Below, in pieces: positions 10,067 through 21,476 of a stretch of DNA of 64,000 bases (position 1 is the first letter of the stretch; each line of letters starts with the position of its first letter). The position numbers were made by a program, and so were the translations under genes. Source of the stretch: Mycocentrospora acerina (Eukaryota > Ascomycota > Dothideomycetes > Pleosporales); contig JAKUHH010000084.1 of assembly GCA_022701365.1 (NCBI GenBank), positions 124,001-188,000 of the forward strand. The letters are read 5' to 3'. Below the pieces are notes generated by a model. That model had not been told where the DNA came from and did not search any database. It saw only the letters and a program-made list of their open reading frames with translations.

Positions 10067-13000
10067 ATGGCAGCCACTGGCTTGCGCACGCAGTACTCGT
10101 ACGGGGGCGACGCCCTCAGTCCGCGCCCGCCCTACGACTACTCGCCCACCTCAAACTATGGCAGCGCCGTGTCGCCGGGCTTCTTCCCCATGGCCTACCA
10201 GATATCGCCGCGCTTTGGCGCCAGCGCCTTCATTCCGCCCCCCGACGTCTTTGTCGACGGCCGCAGAGACACGGTGCGCGAGAATGGCGGTTACACGCCA
10301 CGCCATCTGGGCAAGCCCGGCGACGGCGCATCCAACTCGGACCCCGTCGCCATGCACTTGCTGGTCGAGACGGCAATAGGAGACAGCCAGCACTTTGACA
10401 TTCTGACCGTCGAACAGGTCGACGCGCTCAAACAGGAGCAGAAGACGCTCGACGCGCGACTGGGCACCGTGCGCAGGAAGCTCGAGTCCGAGACCAAGAT
10501 CCGCGACGCTACGCGCTCCCTCACGAGACTGGCCTCGAAAAAGGAGAACAGGCACCAACGGGGGAAGAGCAGCAGCGGGAGCAATGCCATTCAGGAGCTC
10601 GATGAAAAGCCGCAGGGCGGCCTCGAGGCGAGCAGCAGGAAGGTCGAGGAGCACATTCGCGAGCTGCTCGAAATCGAGTCGCGCATGCGCATGATTGATA
10701 TGCAATTGCTCATGCACACCGCGGCTGTGCTGCAGCTCACACACAAGGGCCCCAAGCGCCAGAATCGAGACTCGACGCTCTCCAATGGTGGCATTCGGAG
10801 ACCAGACAGCCCCGCCAGTTTGAACACGTACGACGTAGGTCGTACGAGTGGCGCCGAGGGCGACGACTTCTTCGACGAGAGGAGCTTCTACAGGTCGCCA
10901 GAGAATCTCGACAGCCTTATGGACGCGCTGCAGAACGGCACCCACCATCGCTCTCACACTGTCGATCGTCAGAACCAGGCATTGACTGCCATGGGGAAAC
11001 GGTTGGACGAACTAAACGAGCGCCTGAGGGACCTCATTGTTGAAGCCAACCCGGAGCGGAACGATGATTACTCACTCCCACCGCAAGTTGCTGCTGGCGG
11101 CATCGACGCATCATCCATCGACCGCCAGTTTGACTTTCTCGACCAGGGCCTTCGTGATATTGGCGCCGAGCAAGTGAATATGCGCAAGGAGATCAAAGGC
11201 TCATCGAGTGAGGTGCAAGGGCGTCTTGGACGCATCAGCAACCAGCTGCATGTCATGCTGAGTAAATCTTTGCCAGAAGAAGCACAGGATAGCTTGCTTC
11301 CGCCGCCCAACGTGAACGTTGGCTCAGCCGAGCAGCTTGAATACATGGAAAACTCACTCTACAACCTCGAGCAGATTCAGTACTCATTAAACGATCAGAT
11401 TGATGAGCTACGATCAAAGCCCGCTGTGATTGTGGATGACGACAAGGCAGAAAAATACGAGACCACGCTCATGAGTCTCTGGCAAACCATTCTAACAGGC
11501 GAAGAAGCGGCCCGGGAGAAGAAACGCGAACGTCGTCGTCTACTCGCCGAGGATCCTGATGCAAATGAAGAGTTGTCGCCTGACGAGGACAACGGCACCG
11601 AGGAGTTTTCACTCACTGCCTTCTCGTCCAAGGTCCAATGGCTGTTCAGTCGTGCTAGCACGCTAAAGGACAAGCAGACTATTCTCATCCGCCAAATCAA
11701 GCAGCAACGCGAACTCAATAGCAAGTCAGACGCGCAGAAAGAAGCTGAGTTCTCTCGACTCAACGAGCAAGTGCTTAGCGCGAGATCCGAGAAAATGTCC
11801 ATGGAGAATGAGCTCGAGCGCGCAATGAGTCAACTCGGACAATTCGACGAGCAAAAGTTCAAGGCCGAGTCCCAGTCCACACGCGAAACACAAGAGCGTA
11901 ACGCTGGGCTTGAGGCTCAAGTCATCAACATGCAAGAACGCTTTGCAGCCGCTGAGACTGAACTCAAAGAGGCTAGGGAGCGTGCCATTGCTTACGACAA
12001 TCAACTCAAGGATGTGCAGCAACGACTTGTTACCTTCCAGAGTCAGGCACAGGAGGCTGAACAGCGCAGCGCTGCATTTGAAAAGGAACTCAAGGACAAC
12101 CAGGAGAGCACTAGTTTGTCCAACGTACAAGCTAGAGCCCACGAAGAGCGCAGCACCGGCTACGAAGCTCAAATTCGAGACGCCCAGGAACGAGCCCTTG
12201 GGTTCGAAAACAAACTTCGAGAAGTGCAAGGAAACCACGACAATATCCGTGTCGAGGCCGCCACAATCCAAGCCGAGCTCACCGAGTCCGCCGCCAAGAT
12301 TGAACAAATGACCGCAACTCTGATTGCCGTTACCGCTGGGAAAGAAGCTGCTGAAGCCCGCTCGCTTGAGACGACAAACACGCTCAACGCTAAAGAAGAA
12401 GAATTCCGCAATCTCGAGGGTGAAATCGTGCGTCTCACCACGGAACTCGCCTTTGCCAAAGCCGAGCTCGATGGCGCATACGGCAGCCGTTCCCAGCGCG
12501 CCGCTGACTCCGCCGCCAATCCCGCCATCAAGAAGGAACTCGACGACCTCCGCGACAAAAACCAGTCCCTCCTCTACGAGATAGAAGCGCTGCGAAAAGT
12601 CCAAGACGCAGCCTCCCAGTCCGAAGCCGAAGCCCGCCAGTCGGAACGCAACCTCAAAGCAGAATTGAGCGGCATGGCAACAGAGTACGAAGCCATTACC
12701 CGCGACGCGATCCAAAACGAGAGAGATAGGGATGTGTTGGAGGGACAGATTGACAAGTTGAGAAACGATAAGGAGGCGTTGGAGAGGGAGCTGAGCGACG
12801 AAAAGGTCAAATGGGTAGGGTTACGAAGTCCGGGAATGCCGCAGGGGAACATGGACCTAGGAGCGACAAGTATCAGGATGCTACGAGAGGATTTCAGGAG
12901 AATGATGAGGGAAAGGACTGCCGAGGGGTTGAAGGCATTGAGGGTGAGTCTTTTTATTACTATTTTCTCTTTTACTCCTACGTTCCTACTTTCCCTTTGT

Positions 13001-13220
13001 CGCCATCATCATCACCATCATCATCATTGTCATCTTTATTGAGAAGAAGAAAAAAACACTTACTAACTCCCCCTCTCCACAGGTCGAGCAAGACGAACGC
13101 CGCAAACTCGAAGTCCTCGTCCGACAGCTGCGCAAAGACGCAAACCCCCGCCGCTCAAACGTCTTCCGCCGCCCCCAATCCACCACTTCCACACTGACTG
13201 CCCGGGCTGCACAAAACTAA
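10067..13220 (+). CDS. Large coiled-coil protein with Uds1 (up-regulated during septation) domain
   Basis: Two exons: 10067-12943 and 13083-13220 (intron 139 bp, GTGAGT...CCACAG, in phase); 1004 aa. A Pro/Tyr/Ser-rich N-terminus is followed by a segment (about 97-225: HLLVETAIGDSQHFDILTVE, then heptads and RDATRSLTRL) matching the fungal Uds1 domain. Nearly all the rest is predicted coiled coil, with a tandemly related block around residues 610-760 (ELKEARERAIAYDNQLKDVQ and relatives). The C-terminus is basic (VRQLRKDANPRRSNVFRRPQ). Family knowledge: Uds1 proteins are linked to septation in fission yeast; the molecular role is poorly defined. I chose the start at ATG 10067 because it has a good context (GCCATGG). 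An open frame runs 43 codons further upstream but is Pro/Arg low-complexity. Confidence 0.85.
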
Positions 13221-13592
13221 AAAAAAGAAAAAAGAAAAAAAAATTAGATACAAGAAGATCCTCGACGGTGATGATGATGAAGATGATATTCTATCAAATC
13301 TGCGCGTCCCCTCCCCCTTTTTTTTCTCCCTCCTCTCTCGCGTTGTCCTTGTTGTCATTGTTGCTGTTGTTGTTGCTATTGTTTCTATACCCCCTTCCTC
13401 TTCTTCTTCTCCTTTTTTTCTTTATTCCATATTCAAGTCTTACAATCTTGATTTAAGCATCTATTTTATTTATTTATTCAAGCGTGGAGCTTTTTAGTAT
13501 TCTTTCCTCTTCATATTTTTTTTTCTCTCCCTCCTTTTTTTTGGTGGGGGGTGTCAAAGGAGGGGGGGGAGTGTGGGAATTTTTGGGGAGGG

Positions 13593-13646
<54 letters not shown>

Positions 13647-14001
13647 GTGGAAATTAGCTCATCTCTTCTATCTATCTTTTCTCTCTTATTCTCTTGGTCG
13701 CTGGTGGGGGGTAGATGGGGTGAGTGGATGGATGGATGGATGGATAGTGTAGGATTGGTTTTTTTTTTGGTATTCTTCTTCTTCTGCTACTTCAGTGTAT
13801 TCATTTCTATAGACTTTCTTTTTTTGGATTGGATTGGATTGGATTGGGACAAATTACGGTCTTGAGGGTGGGTATCGTCATATTTTTTTTACACTGCCAG
13901 ATCTCGCTGCGCTGGCTGTATCGTTGTTGCACAGGCATGATTACAAGTACAAGTACAATCACACAATCACAATCACCTAGACTACCTACCTACCTACCTA
14001 C
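13221..14001. repeat. Simple-repeat-rich gap between convergent genes
   Basis: 780 bp between the Uds1 and COQ3 stop codons: T-rich and CTT-rich stretches, a GA run (13601-13642), GGAT units near 13724-13745, GGATT units near 13825-13847 and CCTA units (about 13980-14003) that run into the COQ3 stop codon. No coding signal. Confidence 0.75.
13601..13642. repeat. (GA)21 microsatellite
   Basis: An uninterrupted GA dinucleotide run read directly, in the 3' gap between the Uds1 and COQ3 genes. Confidence 0.93.
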
Positions 14002-14898
14002 CTAGGCCTCGCGCCTCACGGCGATGAAATAATTCCCCCACTCCTCACTCCCTCGAACCTCCTTCCACCCGAACCCAGGCACGTAAACCACGCCCTGCAC
14101 CCTCACATCCCCCCACCCTTGCTGCTTGGCGAACCACGCCCTCAACTCGCTCTCATTAACATACTTTGCCCACTCGTGCGTCCCCTTGGGCACTATCCCC
14201 AACACATCCTCCGCAACGAGATTCGTCACCACCCAGCTCGTCCACGTCCGCGCAATAGTGCTCATGACCAGCCAACCTCCCGGTTTCACATGGGGGAGCA
14301 GCTTCTCGAGAAACGGACCCGGGGCGTGCACGTGCTCGAGCACTTCGAACAGCGTGACGACATCGTATGCGGATTCGGGCGAAGAAGGGAGAGGCAGGTC
14401 TTCAATGGAGGAATTTATATACGTTAAGCGGCCTGGGGCCATGAGCGCGGGGTCGCGGCGTTTGTGTGCTTGGGCGATTTTCAGCACCCCTGGGGTGGGG
14501 TCGATGGCGGTGACGGAGGCGGTGGTGGGGAGGCGTGCGGCGGACTCGGCGAAGATGCCGCCGCCGCAGCCGATGTCGAGGTACCGCAGCTTGTGTGATG
14601 CCGGGGGTGAGGTTGAGAGGCACCGCGTGATGAAGGTGTGGCGCAATGGGTTCATGAGGTGCAGGAGTCGAGAGGAGCCGTTGGGGTCCCACCAGCTGGA
14701 GGCGAGGGCATTGAAGTGTGAGACTTCGGTGGGGTCTACGGTTGAGGGGGACGGGCTAGGGTTGTGCCATGTCGTGGGTGTGGAGGAGAAGGCGCGGGTG
14801 CGTGGTATGCGGGTTCTGGAGGGTTTGGCCAATTGTGTGGGTTGGAGGAGGCATTGGCGTATTGAGCGCACAGCCTGGGCGGGGTTGTATGGCTTCAT
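14002..14898 (-). CDS. COQ3: Mitochondrial ubiquinone-biosynthesis O-methyltransferase Coq3
   Basis: A single exon of 298 aa. The first 40 residues are Arg/Ser/Thr-rich and lack acidic residues (SIRQCLLQPTQLAKPSRTRI), typical of a mitochondrial presequence ending near RAFSS. A class I SAM-dependent methyltransferase fold follows: the SAM loop YLDIGCGGGIFAE begins at residue 106, the acidic residue sits in AIDPT, and FEVLEHVHAPG and HVKPGGWLVMSTI are also present. The FNALASSWWDPNG segment before the fold and the KGTHEWAKYVN segment after it are characteristic of Coq3/UbiG. It catalyses both O-methylations of the coenzyme Q head group on the matrix side of the inner membrane. Its stop codon lies in the last unit of a CCTA repeat. 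Confidence 0.93.
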   Translation of the reverse strand: MKPYNPAQAVRSIRQCLLQPTQLAKPSRTRIPRTRAFSSTPTTWHNPSPSPSTVDPTEVSHFNALASSWWDPNGSSRLLHLMNPLRHTFITRCLSTSPPASHKLRYLDIGCGGGIFAESAARLPTTASVTAIDPTPGVLKIAQAHKRRDPALMAPGRLTYINSSIEDLPLPSSPESAYDVVTLFEVLEHVHAPGPFLEKLLPHVKPGGWLVMSTIARTWTSWVVTNLVAEDVLGIVPKGTHEWAKYVNESELRAWFAKQQGWGDVRVQGVVYVPGFGWKEVRGSEEWGNYFIAVRREA

Positions 14899-17800
14899 TT
14901 TGGGGAGGTGGGGGTTTGGATATGCGGACGTTGGTATTGCGGGTTGGGGTTGTCTTGAAGGTTGATGTCACCAAAAAATTGAGCACAGACGAAATGTGCA
15001 TTGGTGATCGTGAGACGCGTCGGGACGTCACCACATGTTCATTTACATTGTCGCAGGAAAAAAATGTTAATCACAAATACGCTGGATTTCGGCCAGAATT
15101 TTTACTTGTCGAGCGGTTAGGACGCGTCTTGACTCAAATTACCTCGACTCGATAATGCGCGCTAGCTTTAGGCTTTCGACTGTAGGAATATTCTCATATT
15201 CATCATGGCTTGGATTTTCTAGAATCGCCCATGTGCAGCGCAAAAGACTCAAACACATCGAGTAGGGCTGCGAATACTTTAAATTTCCAAACTCGTGCGA
15301 CTGCTGTGACATCAATTTATGTGAGATTTGCCCCAGTGTAGGTCGACTTACTCATGCTTCAACTCGAACCGCATAATCCGCAATGTCACGATAGAATCTT
15401 TACTTTTTGAGATGACTGCACTTTTCTAGTACTTAATCTGCTCATTTTTCGGGCACAAAGACAGCTTTCTTCTTTCCGTTGTGTACATAGCATCGAGATT
15501 GATAGAATATATTTTATCCACACAATTGCTATGAACTCTATTCTCTAATTATTTCTACTTCTTGTACCATGCTTTTTTTGATAATCTATTGGTTTAGTTT
15601 TAGCAGTAGTATACCAAGAGACTGAACGATCGAGACTGAGTGGGAGGTGCAGAGATGTTAACATGGGTGAGAATCCTTGATTTGGGCTAAGTGGAGAATA
15701 TTAATTCATTTTTTAGCCACCGACTAATGTGTAGGCGGATCAACCTGATCAAGTCTTGTTGCTTTATGACGCAGCATCTTCGCTCCTCACATCCCTCTCA
15801 TTAGCTCCTTCATTTACTCTTCTTGTTCCTTCAGAGGCATCTCATTTTTATATTGATACTTTCTATGTTTCTTTACAAATTGACTGACAAGTGAGGATAT
15901 TCGAGCGTTTTCTAGTCCAAACCCCAAAAACATGACAGATTGTCGTCCATACTTTCGAACATATGTGACATGACGAGCGGGTTTGAAATACCAGGAAACG
16001 AAGGAGCAAAGATGGGAAAGGCTGTTTTCCCTTTTGAGATAAATAAAGGGAAACGCGCTGTGGGGTATCTTCATGAATAAATTGGGCTGTGATTTTTATT
16101 CGGCCAAAAACGCATACATCGAATGCATGTAGTCTTTTTATTTGAACTCTGAGTCTGAGTGAGAGACTCAACCAATTCCTGTCACAATCAGATTCTGGTA
16201 ACGGCCATCAAATGTCGACTTTTCTTCTTTTGGGTCAAAACAGAGCATGGGAGGTAGACAGTTTTTTTTTTGAAAAATCGAGGGTAAAGTTATTTCCAAG
16301 TATTGATTTACAAGACCTTGCAGTGGGAGGGCCATGTCCCGAGAAAGTAAAACTCTGAAAAGAAAAGGCAAAATGTCAACAATAGATATAGCTATGATGG
16401 TTGTTTTCTTTTGAGTGCGTGCTGGGATTTTCAGAGCAATGAACTATCTCTTCAATTTTTTTTGTCATGGGCAAGAGGTCATGTACGATAGGTCTTCTCA
16501 TGGTAGATAAAGAAAGAGTGTCTCGCACCTTGACATTATCCCACCAGTTCACCTTTTCAGATAGATACATAGACATGCTAGATTGCATGTGTTGAAGGTA
16601 GGATTGCGACTTTTTTGCGATACAAAGCATGTATGTTTAAACAGGACTTTGTAGTTAAATCATTTCTATGCGAAACTTTATAGTGACTTTACTCTCACAG
16701 AGGTAATAATGATTTTTGACACAAGAAAATTCTTGGACTTTGAGGATCAAGCTGTAAAAGTGTGATAAAAAATGTTAAAGTAACGACTCCACAGGTTTAT
16801 TTTCGACGAGGCGGGAAACTTATGATCTGAATCATGTTTCGATTCTCAAAGATTGTCGCAGCACATAAAAGATTGTTTTGATTTGCAACATTTCGAATTA
16901 GAGATTGAAGAAATGGGTAAACGAAGAGCTGGGTTAATCTATACAGCCTAGGACTGTCTGTGCTCAACCCAACCTATCATGCTAGATTTATGAAGTACTT
17001 CTTAGAAATACACAGCCAGGGAAACCAGGCAGAGAAATTTATAAAAGCTCAGTGTCAGAATCCTTCTTCCTCAACAGGTCCGGCATTGCCAGACGTATCA
17101 ATGAAAAAAAAATAGCCTGTCAGATTGCCATCAACGTCCTGCCGTCCAGCTCGACCGAAGTACGAAACCAGTTGGCTGAAGATCATCGCCACACCCGCCG
17201 AAGCAGATGCAATAAGGCCTCACTCCGGGATATCGAGGCTGAAAATCATCAACCAGGTTGGAGAATCTGTAGCTTTTGTAAAGAGCTCAGAAGAGGAAAC
17301 GTACTATAGCTTTGGGGGAGTTAGTATGCGCAACATGATTGTTGAGTCGTCGTGTGGCTTACAAATGATTCTATGAAGTACTGCAGGACGTTAGTTGTCT
17401 GGATCAAGGCCATGTAGGGGGTGGGGAAAAACTCACTCGTCAACATAAAAAATCAGAATGGGTACGGGGGAGAACGGTGTTTTATGCGTTTTCCGGGTGG
17501 CTCGTGCATGGGGTGTGGATGGTGGTGACTAAGCGGGAAAATTTGCGGTTGGCTGGGAGATAAAAGAAAAAAAAACTCGTCAAGATGCACGTTTGCGACG
17601 GGGATCTGTGAGTTGCTTGGCTTTTGTCTCTGAGATCACAGATTTCTGTATGGTGGGTTTCTTGTTAGGATCGGGTGGAGTTGGAAGTTTTTCTTGGATC
17701 AGTATCTCATGATTATTACAACGCCTATGTGGTGTCAATTAAACAGGAGATAATCCTAGTTTTGGGTATTAGATCTGAAAATAGCTATTTAGAGTTGTTA

Positions 17801-19466
17801 CATCTTCAGTGCAAATACAAGACAAACTCTTCCGTGGCTCTGTTGTTGATTTTTGCATGATTCAAAAAGAGTGTATGAACGGAAAAGATCATCCTCAAGC
17901 TCCACAAAAATTTGTCTGCCATGCATGCCGAAGACATAATAGTAACCTCAATACTTTGAAGATGATATTATACACCGCAAATACGCAAAAAATGATCGCA
18001 GATGGCAACCATTTGCTCTGCTTTCGCTCGATGTATATGAGGTCTCTTTGCATAAGCCTTTACAGGACAAGGTGAGCTTGCCAAATACAACGCTTCCCTG
18101 AGTCTTTCCCATCCGAACCTACCATCTTAATTCTACCTTTGATTAAAGTAGGTAAAATCTGCCCCGACTTTGGTACCATTTATTAAAATCATAATTGAAT
18201 ATCGAAAGTTTTGAAGAGATATATCGCGTGAGGTCTGACAACTTTTCTCTCTTGAACTCTACCCATTTGATCAGTACATATCTTTTAAGCTAAAACTTTT
18301 GGCGTATAGAAATTAAATTCTGTTACCCTAACCAAATCCGGTATACATTTCATGATCTTTTACAAAACTAGAAAGTCCGAGCTCCAGATCATTGCTTGAT
18401 ACGACCAAAACCACCTACACGATTTCCATGACGCTTTTAATGTACGCCTCTCTTCGTTGTGCGAAAATAAAAGTTCTAAAAATACTTGGGCTATTAATAA
18501 AGTTAGTTGTGATTTCTCTCTCGAATTTCCTTGCGATTGAGCTTTGATAACTTTCCCAATACCAGAGCACTTGAATGACGATTTTCTTGCTGAAGTTTGA
18601 AAATTTTATTTCTCATGTGCCTTGTAGCCGTGTCCAGTTCAAGGCAATGTTAAACTTCCAGTTATCATGCACTTGGATGTCTTCAATTCACTCTCATCGA
18701 TGCAAGTTGCATTGCAACCAGTATCTCATGATTTCTCGCACATTCGATTTACACATCTTTGTCCACAACAAAGATCAAATCGCAACCAAGCTATTCATAG
18801 TATTTAGACCTCGCAGGTCTCATATTCTCCTGTGTATGGCCATCGTTGTGCTCTTCAAAAAAGTTGAAAAGCTCAGACATATTATATGTTGAATGCGTGA
18901 CACAGATACTTCTATCTCGAAAATGTTCACGTGCTATTCTCATTTTGCGCCTCGCATCACATTGCCATGCATCAGAAAGTGTATTCTGCTGAGACGTATC
19001 ACAACTAAACATGCAAACGTCGTACACCCTCCTCACTTATTATCTCGGAACAGGTTTCCCCCTCATTCCCACTCGCAGCATGCGTTCCGTGCGCAGCCGC
19101 GCGTTGTAGAACATGGCATTGAAGGTGTGCAACAACCAAAAATTCGAGTCGTTTAGGCGGGACAAAAAATGGAGGTTTCGACGCGAAGAATCACATCTCA
19201 GCATAGGTTTTTGGATTGGTGGAAAAGACGACGTGAGGAGGTTAGCAGTGAGGTCAACAACAAGGATGAGCACCAATACCAAATATAGTTAGAGTGATCG
19301 TCGGCTACAAACGGCAGCATGAGATAAGATAAGCAACCCCATTAACTAGGTGAGGAGATATTTACCATAAGCCAAGAGAGCTATTGACTCACACGTCAAT
19401 GTATATCGAAACTCAGAATCCTGTCATCTTAATTGCATTTATCGAATATTCTATTCATCTTCGAAA
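14899..19466. other. AT-rich gene-poor stretch
   Basis: 4.6 kb without a recognisable gene. Much of 15.2-19.3 kb is visibly AT-rich; the 60 bases at 16621-16680 are 28% GC by hand count. Frames are short and scattered. One more GC-balanced block (about 17055-17303) is open on both strands. No transposon domain, terminal repeat or tRNA was found. Decayed or RIP-mutated DNA is possible but was not shown. Confidence 0.6.
17055..17303 (-). pseudogene. Possible gene remnant, unidentified
   Basis: Within the AT-rich stretch, this block reads on the minus strand as YVSSSELFTKATDSPTWLMI...SLDIPE, an in-frame TGA, then GLIASASAGVAMIFSQLVSY...GNAGPVEEEGF and a stop. Well-formed splice-like signals lie just upstream on the same strand: GTAAGC with ACTAAC and AAG at about 17362-17307, and GTGAGT with CTAAC and CAG further up. 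No join I tried gave a protein I recognise. It could be a decayed gene, a short multi-exon gene, or chance. Confidence 0.25.
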
Positions 19467-21476
19467 ATGCTCTCCATCCTTGCCCCCACAACCTTAGTTC
19501 TGCTTCTTCCTCTACTCTTCCTTCTCCACGTTGGGGTATCTTATCTCCGCAATCCGCTCCGCAAAGTCCCCGCAGCTCATCCTCTTGCACCATTCACGTC
19601 TCTCTGGATTCAATCCATTCGCTGGCGCAGGATCGAAAATCGCACTTTGAAGGATGCTCATGCTCGGCTGGGCCCAATCGTATGCCTCGGCCCGAGCGAA
19701 ATCAGCGTAAATTGCGTCCAAGGCGGGATCCGCGATGTGTATGCAGGAGGATTCGAGAAAGGAAACGGGAAGTGGAACTGGTATGAGTTTTTTGGGAACT
19801 ATGGGGGGTAAGTCTGCCTCTGTCTATTTGGGGGTGGGGTAGACCTAAGGAGTTTACTGTAGAAATGAACGTAGGAGGTGATGAGGTTGATGATGATTTT
19901 GATGCTGAGATTCTATTAGGGTTCAGAATATGTTTTCTACCGGCAGTAATAAGCCCCATGCTGCACGTAAAAGGATGTTGAGCAACATCTACAGTAAGTC
20001 AGTTGTCACTGCATCGCCTGCTCTGTTTTCCCAGGCATCTTCAATCATCTACGATCGCTTCTTGCCATGCCTGGAGGCTACAGTATCAGGTGAGCAGGCA
20101 GGAGTTTTGAACATCTACGCACTCCTCAATGCAGCGACCATGGACATAGTCACAGGATATATCTTCGGGCTGAAAGCTAGCTCCAACTTGATTCGCGATT
20201 CCAAGCAGTTAACCTGGTTCCTCGACCTGTACAACTCACGAAGTTCTTTCACTTTCTGGCCACAGGAGTTCCCGGAGCTAACTAAATTTCTGGATAAGTG
20301 GCTTGGATATAGACTTGTGCCGAAGTGGGTCGACGAAGCGAACGATGAGATTGGGAAGTGGACAAAGCGGATGTGTGATGCTGCTGCTGGTGTCCTACTG
20401 CAAGAAAAACTGGGAGTAGAGGATACGCCAGTAGTATTCCAGCAACTGCAAACAGCACTGGCTAAAGAAGCGAAGAAAAATGGTGTGGTTGAGACCCAGT
20501 CGACCATGCGCCTTCCCAGTGAGGTGCTCGATCACCTTGCAGCAGGTTTTGATACTTCAGGAATAACACTTGCCTATGTTGTTCACGAACTCTCCCAAAA
20601 CAAAGACATCCAGTCCCGTCTCCAGGAAGAACTCCTTACTCTCTCCCCACGCATTGTCAGATCGGAATCATCAGTCCTGCCAGATCCAAAAGCAGTAGAC
20701 AGCCTACCCTTGCTACATGCTGTAATCTGGGAAACACTGCGCCTCCACTCCGCTATTCCAGGCCCACAACCGCGTCTCACACCACTACAGGGCTGTCGGC
20801 TTGGTCCTGAGGGCGATTCATACTACGTGCCCGGTGGAGTGAGGGTGAGCGCGAGTGCGGGACTATTGCATCTAAATGAAGATGTCTACGAGCGTGCGAG
20901 TGAGTGGAAGCCGGAGCGGTGGCTGGAAATGGAGAAACTTGGTGATGAGAAGAGGAAAGACATGGAGAGTCGGTGGTTCTGGGCTTTTGGCAGGTTAGTT
21001 GAAGTTTATGAGCAAGGTTCGAAGACGATTGACTTACAACTCCCAGCGGTGGACGAATGTGTGTGGGGTCTCATCTGGCGGTATACCGTAAGTGTGAATC
21101 CTTCCTTCTATGCAAAAAATCACTATGTTGAACGTGCCGATATATTCGCTCGTTGAGATCCCAGTTCTACGGTAAGATCCTGGGAAGAAGGCCAGCGATC
21201 GACGTTTCCGGTCACTGTTGTCCACTGATTGGTCTACCACCAATCATTTGGTCGCCTGATAACCCGTAGTTGACCGTTGGAAATAACTCCGCCGAGGAAA
21301 TTTTCTTAGAGTCATGGGCTGACGCGATTGTAGAGATGAAATACATCATCGCTGCTCTGTACTCGAACTACAGCACAGTGATCGTGGACGACAAAGACAT
21401 TGAGCAATCGGATGCTTACACTGCCCCGCCCAAGAGTGATAAGCTCATCATAAAACTAGAGAGGTTAGCCATTTAG
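19467..21476 (+). CDS. Cytochrome P450 monooxygenase
   Basis: Exons 19467-19807, 19920-20993, 21047-21087, 21334-21476; introns 112, 53 and 246 bp, all phase-consistent; 532 aa, normal for a fungal microsomal P450. An N-terminal membrane anchor (LVLLLPLLFLLHVGVSYL) is followed by a proline hinge. Signature elements are intact: the I-helix AGFDTSG (about 322-328), the ExxR pair in WETLRLH (E385, R388), the PERW segment, and the heme loop FGSGGRMCVG with Cys477, which only appears after joining exons 2 and 3. The first exon junction restores GNYGGVQNMFSTG. Substrate and CYP family are not assigned. It stands alone between two gene-poor stretches, with no obvious secondary-metabolism core enzyme nearby; the closest downstream gene is the velvet regulator. 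Confidence 0.92.

Noticed and set aside
11726..12715. 329-codon minus-strand frame opposite the Uds1 coiled coil
   Set aside because: An antisense shadow of Glu/Gln/Lys-rich heptads (giving Leu/Phe/Ser-rich translation). No domain.
15094..15145. tRNA-Leu-like fragment (GTCGAGCGGTTAGGACG followed by GACTCAA)
   Set aside because: It resembles a D-arm and CAA anticodon loop, but I found no pairing anticodon stem, no matching acceptor arms and no T-loop. Chance or a decayed fragment; tRNAscan-SE would settle it.
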